A stretch of DNA of 64,000 bases from contig NC_066327.1 in assembly GCF_022539315.1 (NCBI RefSeq), positions 2,065,001 to 2,129,000 on the forward strand, given 5' to 3'. The number at the start of each line of letters is the position of its first letter. Positions within the stretch are counted from its first letter, which is position 1. The DNA is from Serinus canaria. Lineage: Eukaryota; Chordata; Aves; Passeriformes; Fringillidae. Below are positions 28,221-41,104 of the stretch, piece by piece. The notes under the pieces were generated by a model. It did no database searches and was not told the origin of the DNA. It worked only from the letters and a program-made list of their open reading frames with translations. The translations under genes were made by a program, and so were the position numbers.

Positions 28221-29116
28221 GCGAGGGGTTCAGCAGCTTTAATGGTTGTAGCTCGTCTATGTACAGGGCGTTACACACCGAAGCTGGCGCGGCCCCGGGG
28301 CTGCCCGCTGGCCTGGCCCGGGACCGGGCTCCAGCCCCGCCTGTGCCGGGACGGGGCCGGGAGCTCCTCTCTCCGCCAGCATCTCCCAGGGACCTGCCGG
28401 TGCAGGGTTTGTGCCTGTGCCCGCTCTGCGTGGCAGGGGTGCCCGGGGGGGCTGTGCTCTGTGGTGAACGTGCCCGGTGGGCGGGGGGTGCTCCCTACCG
28501 CCCCGGGGGGGGCTCAAGCCGCTGCCTCCATCCCTGCCCCTCGCCGCGGCCCCCTCTGCTCCTTCCCCCGAGCTGGGGGCCCGCGGGGCCAGCGGGCTCT
28601 GGGTGCTGTCCTGCCCCTGCCAGGCCCGAGGGTCCCTCGGGGGGGTCTCCGGGGAAGGTGCGGTGGGTGGGACTCGGGTACCTATTGCCAATGGGATGAA
28701 GGCTGGCGCCGAGCGCGGTTGTCGGTGTCGCCGGCGCGTCGCTCCGGCCATGCCAAGCGCGTAGCTGCCCACCCGGGGCCGGGCACGGCTGCCCCGCGGC
28801 TGCCCCACGGCAGAGCCCCCAGTCCCGAGGGGCCCGGGACTGCGCGCCTCCCGTGCACGCTCCCGCCGGGAGCGGAGAGGAGCTGTGGGGAGAGAGGCAG
28901 GATGGGGCCGGTGCCCGCAGCCATGGCACCTCCCCACCAGCCGCAAATGGGACTCCCCGGGGTCGCTGCCTGTGGCTGGGCACGTCCCGACCCCTGGAGA
29001 AAGGGGTCAGCCTCTCTCCATCTCCTGCAGCAAGCTGAGACCCACCATGGCAGGGACACTGGCAGTGCCCTCCCACCCCCCAAACATTGTCCCAGGGGCA
29101 GGGGCAGGCACTCACG
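28220..29116 (-). other. RELL2: RELL2 3' UTR
   Basis: GC-rich sequence after the predicted stop at 29117-29119. A minus-strand ATTAAA is the complement of 28238-28243, so cleavage near 28220 is likely. No coding potential on the minus strand fits RELL2. Confidence 0.55.
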
Positions 29117-32100
29117 TCACACACGGTCCTGCTCCGCGGTGCTGGGCTCCTGTGGGATGGAGGAGGGGGGTCAGCGCTCCCATGGAGCAGGGGCTGGGCT
29201 GGGGCTCTCCCGTGGCCACAGCAGTGACCCGTGGGGAAGAGCCCCACTGAGCCTCCAGGAGCCAGTACAGCCCAGGCACCTTCTCTGCCCTTCCCCACCA
29301 CCTGCAGGACGTGATGAGCAGCAGCCAACAACCCTGGTGCTGGCTCTGACTGCCACTGAGTGCATGGGGGACAGAGGAGGGTGCAAGTGACACCAGGGCT
29401 TGGTGACAAACATCCCAGGGAGGTCCTGTCACTGTTCTCCTGGGACCCCATGTGCTGGAGCAGCCCAGCACCACGGGCAGCATCCAGGGTAACAGCCTGG
29501 CACTACAGAGGGGACAGACATCACCATGTGCCTGGGCTTGCCCTGCACCTAACTGCTTCCCCGGGGATCAGAGGGATTCCCAAGGCTCAATGGGCCACAG
29601 GAGGACCTGTCACCACCTCCCCAGGACTCTGGGGAAGGGCTGCAGCCCATCAGCTCTTTCCTGCCTTGCCCTTCTCCATGAAACAGCTCAAGCCTTCCAG
29701 CCTGGTCACCAGAAAGCAAAAAGGGAAACAGTAGGATCCTGCTTTGTCCTTATCCAGCATCCAGCCAGGCACCTTTCCCAGGCCTCTCTCATGCTGACCC
29801 AGTCCTGCCCCATCCCACCCCCTGCCAAGGGCTGCTGGCATGTGCATGGGCAGTGCCCAGCCCATGCAGAACCAGCCCCAGGGGATCTCCATGGCTTTAA
29901 AGCATGCCAGGAATTTTACCCAGGCATTTGGCTTCCTTTTTCTTCCAAGGGCTTTGCCACACGTGCCCTGGTGCTGGTTTTGTGAGGCAAGTCAAGGCCC
30001 AGCCCTTGGAGCTGCTGACACTACACAGGGGGTGTTTCCCAGCCCCCTTCCATGAAAATCACATTTTCCCAGCTGCAGACCACAAATAAATGTGTAACAA
30101 AATTCTGGGTGTCTAAACCACCACCACCAGCCTCATTTGCTCACTGGTAGCAGCACAGAGGCAATTCCAGAGAGAAAATCCCCTGGAGCTTTCTAACCCC
30201 TCCAGCAAGGTGGTTGGGTGGGATATTGGGCATATTGGGAGGTACCAGGGTACTGGGTGCTCCAGGGAGGGTGGGCTTTCCTCCTCTCTGAGCACAGCTC
30301 CTCAGGAGCAGGGAAAAGAGCCAAGAAATGACCACTTGGCTTTGCCATTTCCTGGCCTTGGAGGTAAGGAAGTCTCCTGGAGAAATCTGCCCCTGCCTGA
30401 TCCTTACTGGCCACACTGGACCCCACTGAGACTACAGCATTGGGGGCACCCCGTGCAGCAGCGGAGCTCTGCCAGATCAAAATCCCAATGGAGGACCCCA
30501 AAGGAAAAGGAGTCCCTTGCCAAGGGGAATGGGCAGCAGGTCTGCAGTACCTCCCACTGCCCCTGGTGGGACCTGTCACAGTCACTCCACTGCCTCAGAC
30601 ATCGGAAAATAGGTGGGAAAAAGCAATCCCCCTCCAGCCCAGGGGACCACATGGGGACCAGGAAGAGGAGGAACATACCTGCTGCTTCCCATCCTCTCCT
30701 CCGGACTGTTTCCTGCTGCTCTCCTCTCTCCCCAGCTCCTCGGCCTGTTCCTGCAGACTCAGGCTCCCGTGAATATCCGACACTTCATCTGCCGACGCCA
30801 GTCCGATCTCCTCCAGGCAGATGCCGGCTCCTTCCCTCGCCAGCTCTCCCGGGATGTTGGGGCTCGACGCTGCCAGCACCGGCAGGCTCGCCAGCCTGCG
30901 CTGCCGGCTCGAGCTCCCGGGAGCGGAGACAGCATCCGGCAGGGACCCCACCGGGCCGGACCCCGCCGGGCCGGACCCCGCCGTGCCGGACCCCGCCGTG
31001 CCCGCCCGCCGGCTGTCACGGCTGCCGGAGCTGGCCGGTGTGTTCGCGGCTGGGCTGGCGGACAGGCTTTGCTCGGCGCTTCTGGCACTCTGGGTGCCCG
31101 TGTGGATGGCTCCGTTCTGCAGGCCGCCCGTGGGGACAGTCCCGTTGAGCGCCCGCTCCCGCTGGAGCAGCTCGCTGCTGCGCTCCAGCTCCTCCGTGCT
31201 CGGCGGCCGGCTGCCCGCGGGCAGGGGCCCGTCCTGCTGCTCCGGCAAGCACGGTTTCTTCCCGATGTGTGTGACACGGAACCTGCAATGGAGGCAGGAC
31301 AGAGCAGTCTTTTCTTGTCCCACCGCTGGATTCCCAGCTTTTCTGTACCTCCAGCCCCGGATCTCCTCTCTTTTCCTTGATCCCCAACCTGTCTGACCCA
31401 TTCACACCTACACAAGCCATAGCTCCCAGACTGATTTTCCCCTTCATTTTGAGCAAAACAAACAGAAAGGGAAGGATGGGAAGCTCAGTCCAGGCCTTGG
31501 CTGGGGCAGAGCTTTTCCTTCCAGCAGCATGATGGATCACCGCTCTTGGAAGTGCTCCCAGACAGCCTGGATGACACTGTGCCCTCAGTGAGAGCAGGAC
31601 AGGAGTTTGGCAGTCATTTGGATACAGGGATCAAAGGCTGGAGAGCTGTTTGGCTAAAATTTGCCAGAGCACATTTTGCACCATCCCCTGGATGGTACCT
31701 GAGTGCTCATCAAGGTTCCACCATGAGCAGGTAACAGCTCAGAGCTCTGGGTGGGCAGGAGAAAAGCTGCAGAAATGGGTCTGACACCCTCAAAGAGTGG
31801 GTTCATGATCAGAGGTGATGCATCATTGCATGTGGGGAGAAGAGAGGGTTTAGGGATCATACACTCATGGAATGGCTCGAGTTGGAAGATCATCCAATCC
31901 CACCCCGTGCCATGGGTAGGGACAACTTCTCTTCATGGGTAAGGACAACTTCTCTTCTTGGCTGTTCCAAGCCCCATCCAGCCTGGCCTTGGGCACTGCC
32001 AGGGATCCAGGAGCAGCCGCAGCTGCTCTGGGCACCCTGTGCCAGGGCCTGCCCACCAATTCCTTCCCAATATCCCCTCTAACCCTGCCCACTGGCAGCA

Positions 32101-35100
32101 GGGAGTCATTCCCCCTTGTGCTGTCACTCTGTGCCTTTGTCCCAAGTCTCTCTCCAGCTCTCTTGGAAGCCCTCTAGGCACTGGAAGGGGCTCTAAAGTC
32201 TCCTTGGAGCTTTATCTTTTCCCAATTCCCTCAGCCTGGGAGGGGCAAGGTGTCAGCAGAGCCCAACAGTCTGAACTGTGATTGTGCTGATTGTGAGTCC
32301 TCCTCACCAGCACTGCCAGCTGCTGCTGGACCAGCAGAGAGGAAATCTCCTCCACGGGGAGCTGGTGTCCACCAGGCTGAGCACAGAGAGCTCGTGCAGC
32401 CCATGGCTCACCCACAGCCACGCTCACTGCACTTGGATCCCACTTGGAAAAGCCAACGGACCTGGCTGGGGTTCAGCTGCGAGGCAGTGTCAGGGCAAAG
32501 CACAATTTCAGAAAGTTCAAGTGCTGCTGGTGTGGAAAGAACAGCAAGACACAAAAGTCAAGCACATGGCAGCACTGCTGTTCCAAAGGAAAAAGCAGAG
32601 AGGTCCAAAGGATAAGAACAGATGCCAGGAGAGTTGGCAGAGATGGAGGAGACCACTTCCAGGCTGGAGCCCAGCCTGTGGGCAGCACCAACCCCTCAGC
32701 AGGGCCAGAAAGCTGCTCAGGACTGGGAGGGTGGAGGAGAGAAATGCTCCAGCTCCAGAGAAGGTTCCCAGGCCCAGCAGCAGAAAATGTGACCTTTCAG
32801 GTCTGTCCAGATATTTGGAGATAAGACACCAGCACTGCGATTTGGGGAGACCAAAGAATGTTCTGGGCCTGAAGAGGGACAGGAAGGAGACACAAGTGAC
32901 AGGATCCCTACTTGGTAATGCCACTGAGCAATGTCAGCCTGGAAGAGTCAGGAGAGAGAAAGAGTTTGGACCAGAGAGGGCACAAGAGGTAATGTAGCCA
33001 ACCTCTGGCTGGTGAGGGAAAGCAGAGGAGCCCTGGCTGGCTGCCTCATCAGCATCCCGGGGATTCAGTGGGATGTGACACACTCTGTCTGATGGGGCTG
33101 AGGACAGAGGGTCAGACACAGATGTTTTATGGACAAGCTCTGCCACTGACTACACCTGGCTGAGGGAAACCGCTGAGCTAAGTGGTAAATCATCCTATAC
33201 CATACATAACCCTGGTTACATAACACAGGTTTAGAACAATTTAGGTGCAAAAAGCCCTCAGGAGGTCTCCAGTCCAGACCCCTGCTCATATCTGGGCCCT
33301 CTCCTACCCTCAAGCTCTTTGCCCAGAGCCCTGTCCAGTCGGGTTTCAGAAATCTTCAGGGATGGATATTCCTCCACTCCTCAGGGCCCCATCGAGGGCT
33401 GCACCATCCTCCTGGCAGAACAGTTTTTCCTTGCATCTTTTCTGGATTTCTCCTCTTGTAACTCATGGCCATTGCCTCTTGCCCTTCCCAGTGCAGGTCT
33501 CTGAGGAGAGTCTTCTTCCATCTTCATTTAAATTCCACCCACCCTTTGGGAAGTGTTAGAGGACAATTAGATCATCCCTTTCTAATTCTCCAGGCCATAC
33601 TCCAGCCCTGGATGATCTTGGTGGACCTCCAAAGCTCCCATCCTTTCTACTCCTCAGGGATGAACCTGTGCCTACCAGGACCAGGACTCATTCCAGTTAG
33701 GACCAGGTTGGACCCTCAACCCCTGCATCCAAGGCAAGAACAATACCAAAAACAAAGGAGAAGAAGACCTGAGGGTGTCTTTAACTCTAGGGGTGGGTTA
33801 AAGAAGCCTTGTTTTGTAGGGTCAGTGCTGGGTCAAAGTACTTCAAAATATTTGTCATAAACAAGACACAGGGAGTGTGTCTTGTTTATGACAAATCCTG
33901 GAAAAGTCATCCAGGATCTGGAAGGGAGAAGGGGCCAGCCTGGAAATAAGAAGCAGAATCTGGGGGTGGGATCGCAACTCATGGGCACATAGGACCTTTA
34001 GCAGCTGGACCTTGTACCAAGGAGATTCAGGATTGAAAGTAAAGCCTTGGAGAAATGGGATGACTGCCCTGTGGAGAAGGCTGGTGTGGGGTGTGACACC
34101 AACAGGGTTAAAGAGGAAAAGCAGGACTTGAGGGAAGGTGCCTTTGGGAAAAGAGAGCATCTTCTCCAGCACTCCGAGTGCTGAGAGGAGGCTGGGAGAG
34201 CACAGACAGAGGACATGGAGAGGGGATGGAGCTGGGCACCAGCCAGGGAATGAATTAGTGGTGAGCAGGAGCTGTGCAGAGACCCGGCCTGCCGGGCAGC
34301 ACCTCCAAGGACAGCCACGGGCACGGAGCGGGGAGCTGGCAGTGCCCATGAGATGTGATCCGAGCTGCAATTGGGCCTGGGCAGTCCAGCAGCTCTCCCT
34401 GCTTCTCCAGCTGCCCAGAAAGCCCCAGTTCACCTCCCTGCTGAGGCTCCTGCCCGTGGTGGTGGGAAAATCCACATGATAGGACACAGGGAATGGCTTC
34501 CACTGCCAGAGGGCAGGGCTGGATGGGATATTGGGAATTAGGAATTGTTCCCTGGCAGGGTGGGCAGGCCCTGGCACAGGGTGCCCAGAGCAGCTGGGGC
34601 TGCCCCTGGATCCCTGGCAGTGCCCAAGGCCAGGCTGGACACTGGGGCTGGGAGCAGCCTGGGATGGTGGAAGGTGTCCCTGCCATGGCAGGGGGTGGAG
34701 TGAGATGAACTTTAAGGTCCCTTCCAACCCAAACCATTCCATGATTCCACGCCCACTCTGGCTCAGCATTCCCATTAAAGGACTGTCTCTCTGGACCACA
34801 ACACAAAGTTTCATCAAGGCTCAGGCCCTGAGTGAGGACCTTGTGCACCATCTGAACATGGCAGGGCTTTGTGTCTCACCACAGTGGCCATCCAGGGACC
34901 AGCAGCTGCTTGTCACCCTGCCCCAGTCACCACAGCCGGAGGGAGCCAAGCCCAGGAACTTTCCTAACCCTTTCTGCTGGGGAATGGGGCAGCCTGGGCG
35001 AGCCTTCCGACTGTTCTACAGGTTAGTGACGACACAGTGAGACCACAGGAAGCTCAGGAAGTCCCTTGAGGTGAAACCAGGTGGGGATGGAAAGCATTTG

Positions 35101-38100
35101 TGGGAAGTATCAGGAACACTCCCCTGCTCTTACATTGCTGCTGTGTCATCTAATTACAGACATCGTTGGAGGCAGCGACCTGGAGCAGCACAGCCCCTCT
35201 TTCATTCTGAGCAGGTGGTGGCTTGCACCTGGGACATGCTGTCCTCTCTGTCCCCCACAGTGAGGTCCCTAAAGCCCCCAGTTGGGCAGCAAGGCCCTGC
35301 TTGCACCAGGCTGGGACGGCGGGCTCTGAAAGGACACGGAGCTGGGGCTGTGCCCAGCACTGACTCAGCAGGAAAACCCAGCTTGAGTCACCTTCCCAGA
35401 GAAGGAGGGAAGCCACCAGTGCATCACAGCCTGCCACACACCACAGGCATTTCCAGGTGCAGGAGCCACCTGGCTGCTCAGGAGCTCCAGCTGCAGAGCT
35501 GCTGCTGGGGCATCTCAGTGTGCAACAGCAAGAGAAAACCTTGGGCACGTGGGGAAGGAACAGCACGACTGAGGAGAGCCCGTGGTGCTCATTCCAGCAG
35601 GGAAATGTCTGGCAAAGCTCCTTTGGGTACCTGCCCACTGAGAAGACAGTGGTCTCTCCGGGGTGCATCCTGCTTTTGCCCTCCTTGGACCGCCCCTGGC
35701 GCTGCAGGGGGTGCCTCTTCCTCCTGCTGCAGTGGATGCAGGGGGCCTGCGTGGAGCCCAGGTGCACCGTGTGGTGATGTGGTGGGCCCCCGTCCTGGCT
35801 GCTGCTGTGGTGACAAAGGCTGCAACAGAAGATGACAGGCTCTGTCACCTCAGGGAGACGTCCCAACCCTGGTGCAGCCCCACTGCAGCAAGGCCTGGGG
35901 GCAGCAGCTCTGGGGGCCATGAATGAGGAAGAGCTGTTCCACTTGACAGTGGGGTGAAGCACTCCTCAAAGCCCTCAGGAGAGCAGGACTCCCTGTTGGG
36001 AAGATGCTCTGTAGCAGCTGGAAAGGGGCTGCTTGTCCCTCACTCACAAGCTGCTGTGAGCTTCCCTCACCTGGGCACTGGCACTGGCATGTCCACTTCA
36101 TTTTCCCCCAACATCTCCTTGAGGGCCTCCACGTTTGCTGAAGAGAGAGGGAAAAATGGGAATGCTGAAGAGAGAGGGAAAAACGAGCCAAAGTGGTCGA
36201 CACAGCTCCAGGCCAGCCCAAGGAGGTACTCACCTTCATTTTGGATGATGCATCTCACGATCTTCTCCACAGTGTCATCGTTCTTCTCAGCCTCATCTGA
36301 AAAGAGACAACGTGGCACTGAGGGCTGGGATTCCAGGGCTCTGCTCACTCATCCCTTCCTAGGAGCAGCTGCATCAGCAGAGTTGTTGGAGAAGCCTCGA
36401 GTCCCCTGTCACACTGGGAAGCCACTGGGGAACACCAGATCCCTCATCCTGGAAAAGAAACAGCTGAGCCAGCAGCTGCGTGTGCAGGGAGAGGGGGGGC
36501 ATGTTGCTCCTTCAGAGCATCTGAAGAGAGAAATGAGAGGGAAGCAGGTTCTAAAAAGTTGGAATAGGAGGGTCCTTGTCCAGCCCTGGAGCCCCTGGCT
36601 GCAGGATGCTGAAAGTGCTCAAGGCTCCAAGGGTAGACAGGACACGTCCACAGAAAATGAACCCACTGGGACCCCCCTAAACACAGAAATGGGGAGCACA
36701 CAATGACAGAGAGAGCCCCAGAGCTGCACACTATTGAAAGCTTAAAAGTCTGTTCTGAGGAATTTTGGCTGGTGCCTGCTCTGCTGTGGAGTTCACCCAC
36801 AGCTTTCAACTCAACCTGCTTCCAGCCACTGGTGGAGGGAGGAAACCTGGATGGATGGATGGATGGACGGACTTCCAGCCTGGTCAGCAGTGTGAGATGT
36901 TCCTGTGAACAGGTTGGAGCTGTGGTCTGGCAGGCAGCTGCCTCAAAGGCTCAAGAGCCATGATCTCAGAAGATCTCCATCATCCCGTGGAGATGTTTCC
37001 CTGGGCTGTGGCATGTCCAGAGGGCAAAGCCCATCCTGGAAGGTTCAGAGGCTGTCTCCATGTCATGTACAGCCAAGACATCAAAGCCAGAGGAGCAGGT
37101 CCATGGGCACCTGGAGGCTCTGGCTGCACCCAGGATGAGCCGTGTTTCCCTCCTGAGCGCAGGCAGCGGCAGCAGGAGGTGCTGATCCTCCCCAGCACTG
37201 CCGGCGGCACGCGGAGCTGGAGGAGTTCTGTGGCACCATGTGGCTGTTCCCAGCCTGGGAAGCAGCCGGAGGAATGTGTGTTCCCCACTTCAGCAGAGAC
37301 TCAGGCAAGCACCGGCTGACAGAGCGCGCTTGGGCCGGGCACCCACGCTCGATGCGGCAGTGACTTCCCAATCCAGCCAGCCCAGAGCAACTTGCAGTGG
37401 CCCCAAGCCATGGAAAAAATTCCCTACAGGTCCCTTCCCCTTCCAGCACCAGCTCTTCTTCTCTGGTCAGCATGAACACAGCAGGGAGCAGAAGAAGACA
37501 TGACCAATAACAAACACCAGCTGGCTCCCTGCCAGACATCCTAATGCCTGAGGGGCAGAGGCCCTTGTGCTCCAGCTGGGAGAGGTTTTCCTTGAGGGAA
37601 CAGGGGTCATGATTGAGATGCTGGGGATTCACTAAGTCCTGGGTGTTCACCAGAATTACCTTTTGGTGATAATGCTCCTTTGGGAAGGGCCAGGCACTGG
37701 CCCCCACCTCCCTGTCACCTCCAGCCATTGTCAGCTCGTGGATCAGAGGGATCCCTGGCCCTCACACTCCCGATCCCCAGGGAACACCACACTGCTCTCA
37801 CCGCCCCAGCCCTCTATCCCAACCCGGCCACACGTGACAGGTAACCCTCCCAGCCCCATCCCACATCCCAGAAGGGTGCATGAGGAGCACCAGCCCACAG
37901 CAGGCACAAGGCCGAGCCCCCAGCAAGCCCCCACTGCCCCAGCACTCACCATCCTGGAGCTCCTCCACCTCGTCTTTGTCATCTGGGTCAAGCTCGTCGC
38001 GGAAGGTGCGGCACCGGTAACCCTTCTTCTTCAGGACATGGCAGATCAGGAACCCCACCAGCCCCATGATGAAGAAGACAAGGACAAGGAGGAAGACCAC

Positions 38101-38157
38101 AGTAATGCCGTGCTGGGGATCTGTCTCCCCATCGTGGGGCTCGTGATGGTCTGACAT
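29117..38157 (-). CDS. RELL2: RELL2, RELT-like protein 2
   Basis: Single-pass membrane protein of the RELT family, linked to p38/stress-kinase signalling. Minus-strand exons in reading order: 38157-37950, 36296-36234, 36137-36071, 35804-35631, 31282-30679, 29149-29117; phases agree and give about 382 residues (human about 303 from memory). The transmembrane segment is near residues 18-40 (ITVVFLLVLVFFIMGLVGFL), followed by CHVLKKKGYRCRTFRDELDP. Conserved motifs: DDTVEKIVRCIIQNE, ANVEALKEMLGENE, HHHTVHLG, RQGRSKEGKSR, GETTVFSVGRFRVTHI. Exon 5 has a short Gly/Ser/Pro repeat coded by 15-bp units (about 30940-31010). The last exon (EPSTAEQDRV, stop) is the least certain: without it the frame runs into the intron and stops 27 codons later. 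Confidence 0.9.
29150..30678. other. RELL2 intron, nothing recognised
   Basis: Between the last two RELL2 coding exons. No exon, RNA gene or clear repeat was seen on either strand. Confidence 0.4.
31855..32260 (-). mobile_element. CR1 LINE 3' fragment
   Basis: The minus strand carries the segment shared by all CR1 copies here: GGTGGGCAGGCCCTGGCAC, GGTGCCCAGAGCAGC, CCTGGCAGTGCCCAAGGCC, ending toward the CR1 3' terminus near 31865. In the large RELL2 intron 31283-35630. Confidence 0.8.
33235..33620 (-). mobile_element. Older CR1-like LINE fragment
   Basis: Diverged sequence with CR1-type phrases on the minus strand (for example GGAGGAATATCCATCC and CCAAGATCATCCAGGGC). More decayed than the other copies; ends approximate. 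Confidence 0.45.
33850..33896. repeat. Perfect inverted repeat (20-bp arms, 7-bp loop)
   Basis: The left arm 33850-33869 and right arm 33877-33896 are exact reverse complements; the loop is AGGGAGT. It lies in the large RELL2 intron. Confidence 0.95.
34488..34752 (+). mobile_element. CR1 LINE 3' end
   Basis: Runs from ATTGGGAATTAGGAATTGTT through the GGTGGGCAGGCCCTGG core to the terminal TTTAAGGTCCCTTCCAACCC and CCATTCCATGATTCC. Confidence 0.85.
36849..36870 (+). repeat. Short (GGAT)n microsatellite
   Basis: A short GGATGGATGGATGGATGGAC run in RELL2 intron 1. Confidence 0.85.
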
Positions 38158-38159
38158 GC

Positions 38160-39250
38160 GGATCTAGGAGGAGGGGGAGGGCAGGTCAGAGCCGCGGCGC
38201 TCCCCCCCACGCTGTGCCCATCCTCCCGTTCCTCCTGCGGGTCAAGAGGCAGCTCCCAGCCGGGGGCGGCTGCCCGGAGGTGCCTCAGCCCGAGCTCCGC
38301 AGCGCCCGGCGCGGTGCGGGGCCGCCCGGAGGGCAGGACCGGCCGGAGGCGGCTCCTCGCGGTCTCCCAAGGACACTGCTGCCCCGCACGGCCCCGGCAA
38401 GAGGCATCCCAAGGGCAGCGGCGGCGGCAGCGTCCCCGCAGGCCCGCCGGCCCCGGGCTGCGGCGCTCCCCCGTCCCTCGCAGGCGGCTTCCCCAAGGGC
38501 ACCGGTGCCCCGGCCTGCCCGGGGCTCTGCGGCGGGCGGCATGCCCCGGCCCGCCCTTGCCGGAGGATGGCTGAACATCCTCCCGCGCAGCGCCGCTCTC
38601 CCGCAGTCCTCGGTACTCACGGCCGAGACCCTCCACCGGCACCGGCACCGGTCCCGGCAGCGGCAGGCAGGGAGCCGCGGCAGCCGGGCTGGCGGAGGGC
38701 CGAGCCGCCGGCCGCTCCCGCATCGTCCTCCCGCAGAACCGAGCCGGCTCCCTCCGCCCCGGCTCCCCCGGGCGCTCCCGGCTCCCTGCCCAAGGGCTCG
38801 GCGCCCGCGTTCCCGCTCGCCGGCTCCGCTCCCCGGCACGGAGAAGGTCCCCCCCGCCTGTCCCCCGGCCCCGCTGCGGCGGTACCTGGGCCTGCGGTCC
38901 TCCGCAGCGCTCTCCTCTTCACCTTCACCTTCACCTTCACCTGCCTCCTAGCAACCCCGCATCCCCGCGGCTGGGGACCGCGGCGAGCATCCTCCGGCCC
39001 CCGGGCCCCGGCTCCGTGCCTGCCTTCCCCGGGAAGGAGCCAGCTGCCTCTGCCTGCCGCTCTCTGCCGCTCTCTGCCACAAGAGCACCCGCCTGTCCCG
39101 ATCCCAGAAAAAAATCTCTCCGGAGCTGTTTCGGCGGAGGAAGGTGCGGAGCGGAGCTCGGGGAGATGCCGGAGGCTGCAGCAGGACACGCAGGAGCGCT
39201 GCTCGGGGAAGCTGCCAGGCTGCCGCCCGCCCCGGGGTGAATAACCTCAC
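38160..39250 (-). promoter_or_regulatory. RELL2: RELL2 CpG island with probable 5' non-coding exon
   Basis: A 1-kb CpG-dense block upstream of the RELL2 start codon (38157). A donor-like GTGAGTACC on the minus strand at about 38614-38622 suggests a non-coding first exon spliced to the coding exon. The CTTCACC-type run at 38919-38945 lies in it. Confidence 0.55.
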
Positions 39251-41100
39251 CCGCACGCGTGCCAGCCCCGAGCTCCCCTGGCACCTTCCTTTCCTTGAAT
39301 TTTAGGGCACTGAGCCCTGGCGATGGGAGGGAGAAGGGTGGAAGTGGGGCTCAGTGAGAGCAGGGCTGATCACACAGCAGCGTGGGGTGGGGGGAAGAGG
39401 GGTGCAGACCCCCACACAGAGATCCCAGCACTGAGCAGAGGGTGGAAAAAGAGCCCCGGGAGACTCCTGTGTCTCCCTCCCTCCTTCCTAAAAAGGGAGT
39501 GGCTAAGCCATTGGAAATCTCACGCTGTGGTGGTCCCATGACCTCTTTCTCCATCTCCACCACATTATCCTCACTCTGGGAGGCTTCACCCACCACTCCT
39601 TTGCTACTGGAAATCAGACTCCTCCATCCTTCCATCCTTCAGCCACCTGCCAGTTCTCCACCCAAACCCCGAGGAATGCAACCCTTGAGACCCCTCCCAG
39701 CCCATCTCCACTGAACTGAGCTCTGATCCATGCACACATTCCTCCATGGAAGCTATCCCATGGGAATCCCTAATGGGAATTATCCCACTACAGTCTGTCA
39801 CACAGCCTGCGACTCCTCCAGGCTCTCAGCTCTGCCTCGCTGAGGGCTCCTGTCCCTCTGCACAGGTGACCAAGTCGGCTCTCAGGAGCCTCCTCCATCA
39901 GCGTGACTTCAGGATGCCACCACATCACAGGTGACACCCACCTGCCCGCTGTCCTGACAGGGAGACAGGAATGGAACATCTGTGCAAGAACAAGACTTCT
40001 CCTCCTGCCACGGATTGCTGAGCCACAGGAGAGGAGAGGAGAGCTCTCCAAACCCTGGACCAACAAGCTGCTGCATCATGCAAGTTTCCGCGGAGGAAGA
40101 GCTCACAAAGTAAAGCTCAGAGTCAGTTTGCTCCTTGCCCCTGTTTCTGAGCACAGCTGGCAGCTCTGGGTTTCTGCAGGGGCCTGAGGGGACACAGTCA
40201 TGGCCAGCATATTCCTGTTCTCCCCGTGCCCACGCACGCTGCCCTGGACAGTAAATCGCTCTTTCTCCTCCTGGGCGTTCCCGCCCACCCAGAGCATTGC
40301 TGCACCCTGCCCCCTTCCAGCTCCCCACCCCCTTCCAGCATCCCACCCCCTTTCCTGACTCCAGCCGTGCCAGGCTGATCAGTTCTCCTCATTCGAGGGG
40401 ACATTCCCATTTTCCCACAGCCTCTGGAGTGTGGTGGCATTTCCACAAGTGTGGCACAGCAGCCCGGCCCCGCCTGAGGACAAATCCTGGCCTTGGTGGG
40501 GTGAGCCAGCATGAGGAGGGGGTTCTGGGGCTGTCAAGATGCTCTCTCCTGGATCTGCAGCTGGATTATTCCAGCTGATTGTTTTTCTTCCTAATTCTCC
40601 CAACCAGGCATTGCCTGCTCCTGGTCTCCATCCTGCTTCCAGCACCTCAGCTTCAGTGTCCCTCCAGGGCCTCAGTCCTTGGCCCACTGTGGGACCCCGT
40701 CAGCATTTTAATGGTCCCACACAGCACCTCACAGGTGACCCAGAAAAAACACCCTGGCACCTCTGTGCCCCAAAAGCAGCCAGCATTTGAGGCATGGAGC
40801 CACACCACAGAGCTCCCCTTCCTAGCAGGCTGGCCATGCTCATCCTGGCCGTGTGGGGACAGAGCCCACATGGGGACAGCCCCACACCAAGCTGGGGAGG
40901 TGCAGCCATGGCTGTGGGCTGCCTGCTCATGGCACATCCACAGTCTGGGCTTCCTCTGTGCCTGCTGAGCCCATCCCAGCTCCTCTCCCACCCTGTGTGA
41001 CCCCACCAGCTGAGGCAGTGGGATCTGAGACACAGGACAATCCAGCTGGAGCTCTGGGCTAGGCAGCTGCCTTCTTTCTGCCTGCCCACCTCATCCAGCA
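39250..41100. other. Intergenic RELL2-HDAC3, nothing recognised
   Basis: No convincing exon, repeat or regulatory element was seen on either strand between the RELL2 CpG island and the HDAC3-like fragment. Confidence 0.35.
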
Positions 41101-41104
41101 CCAC

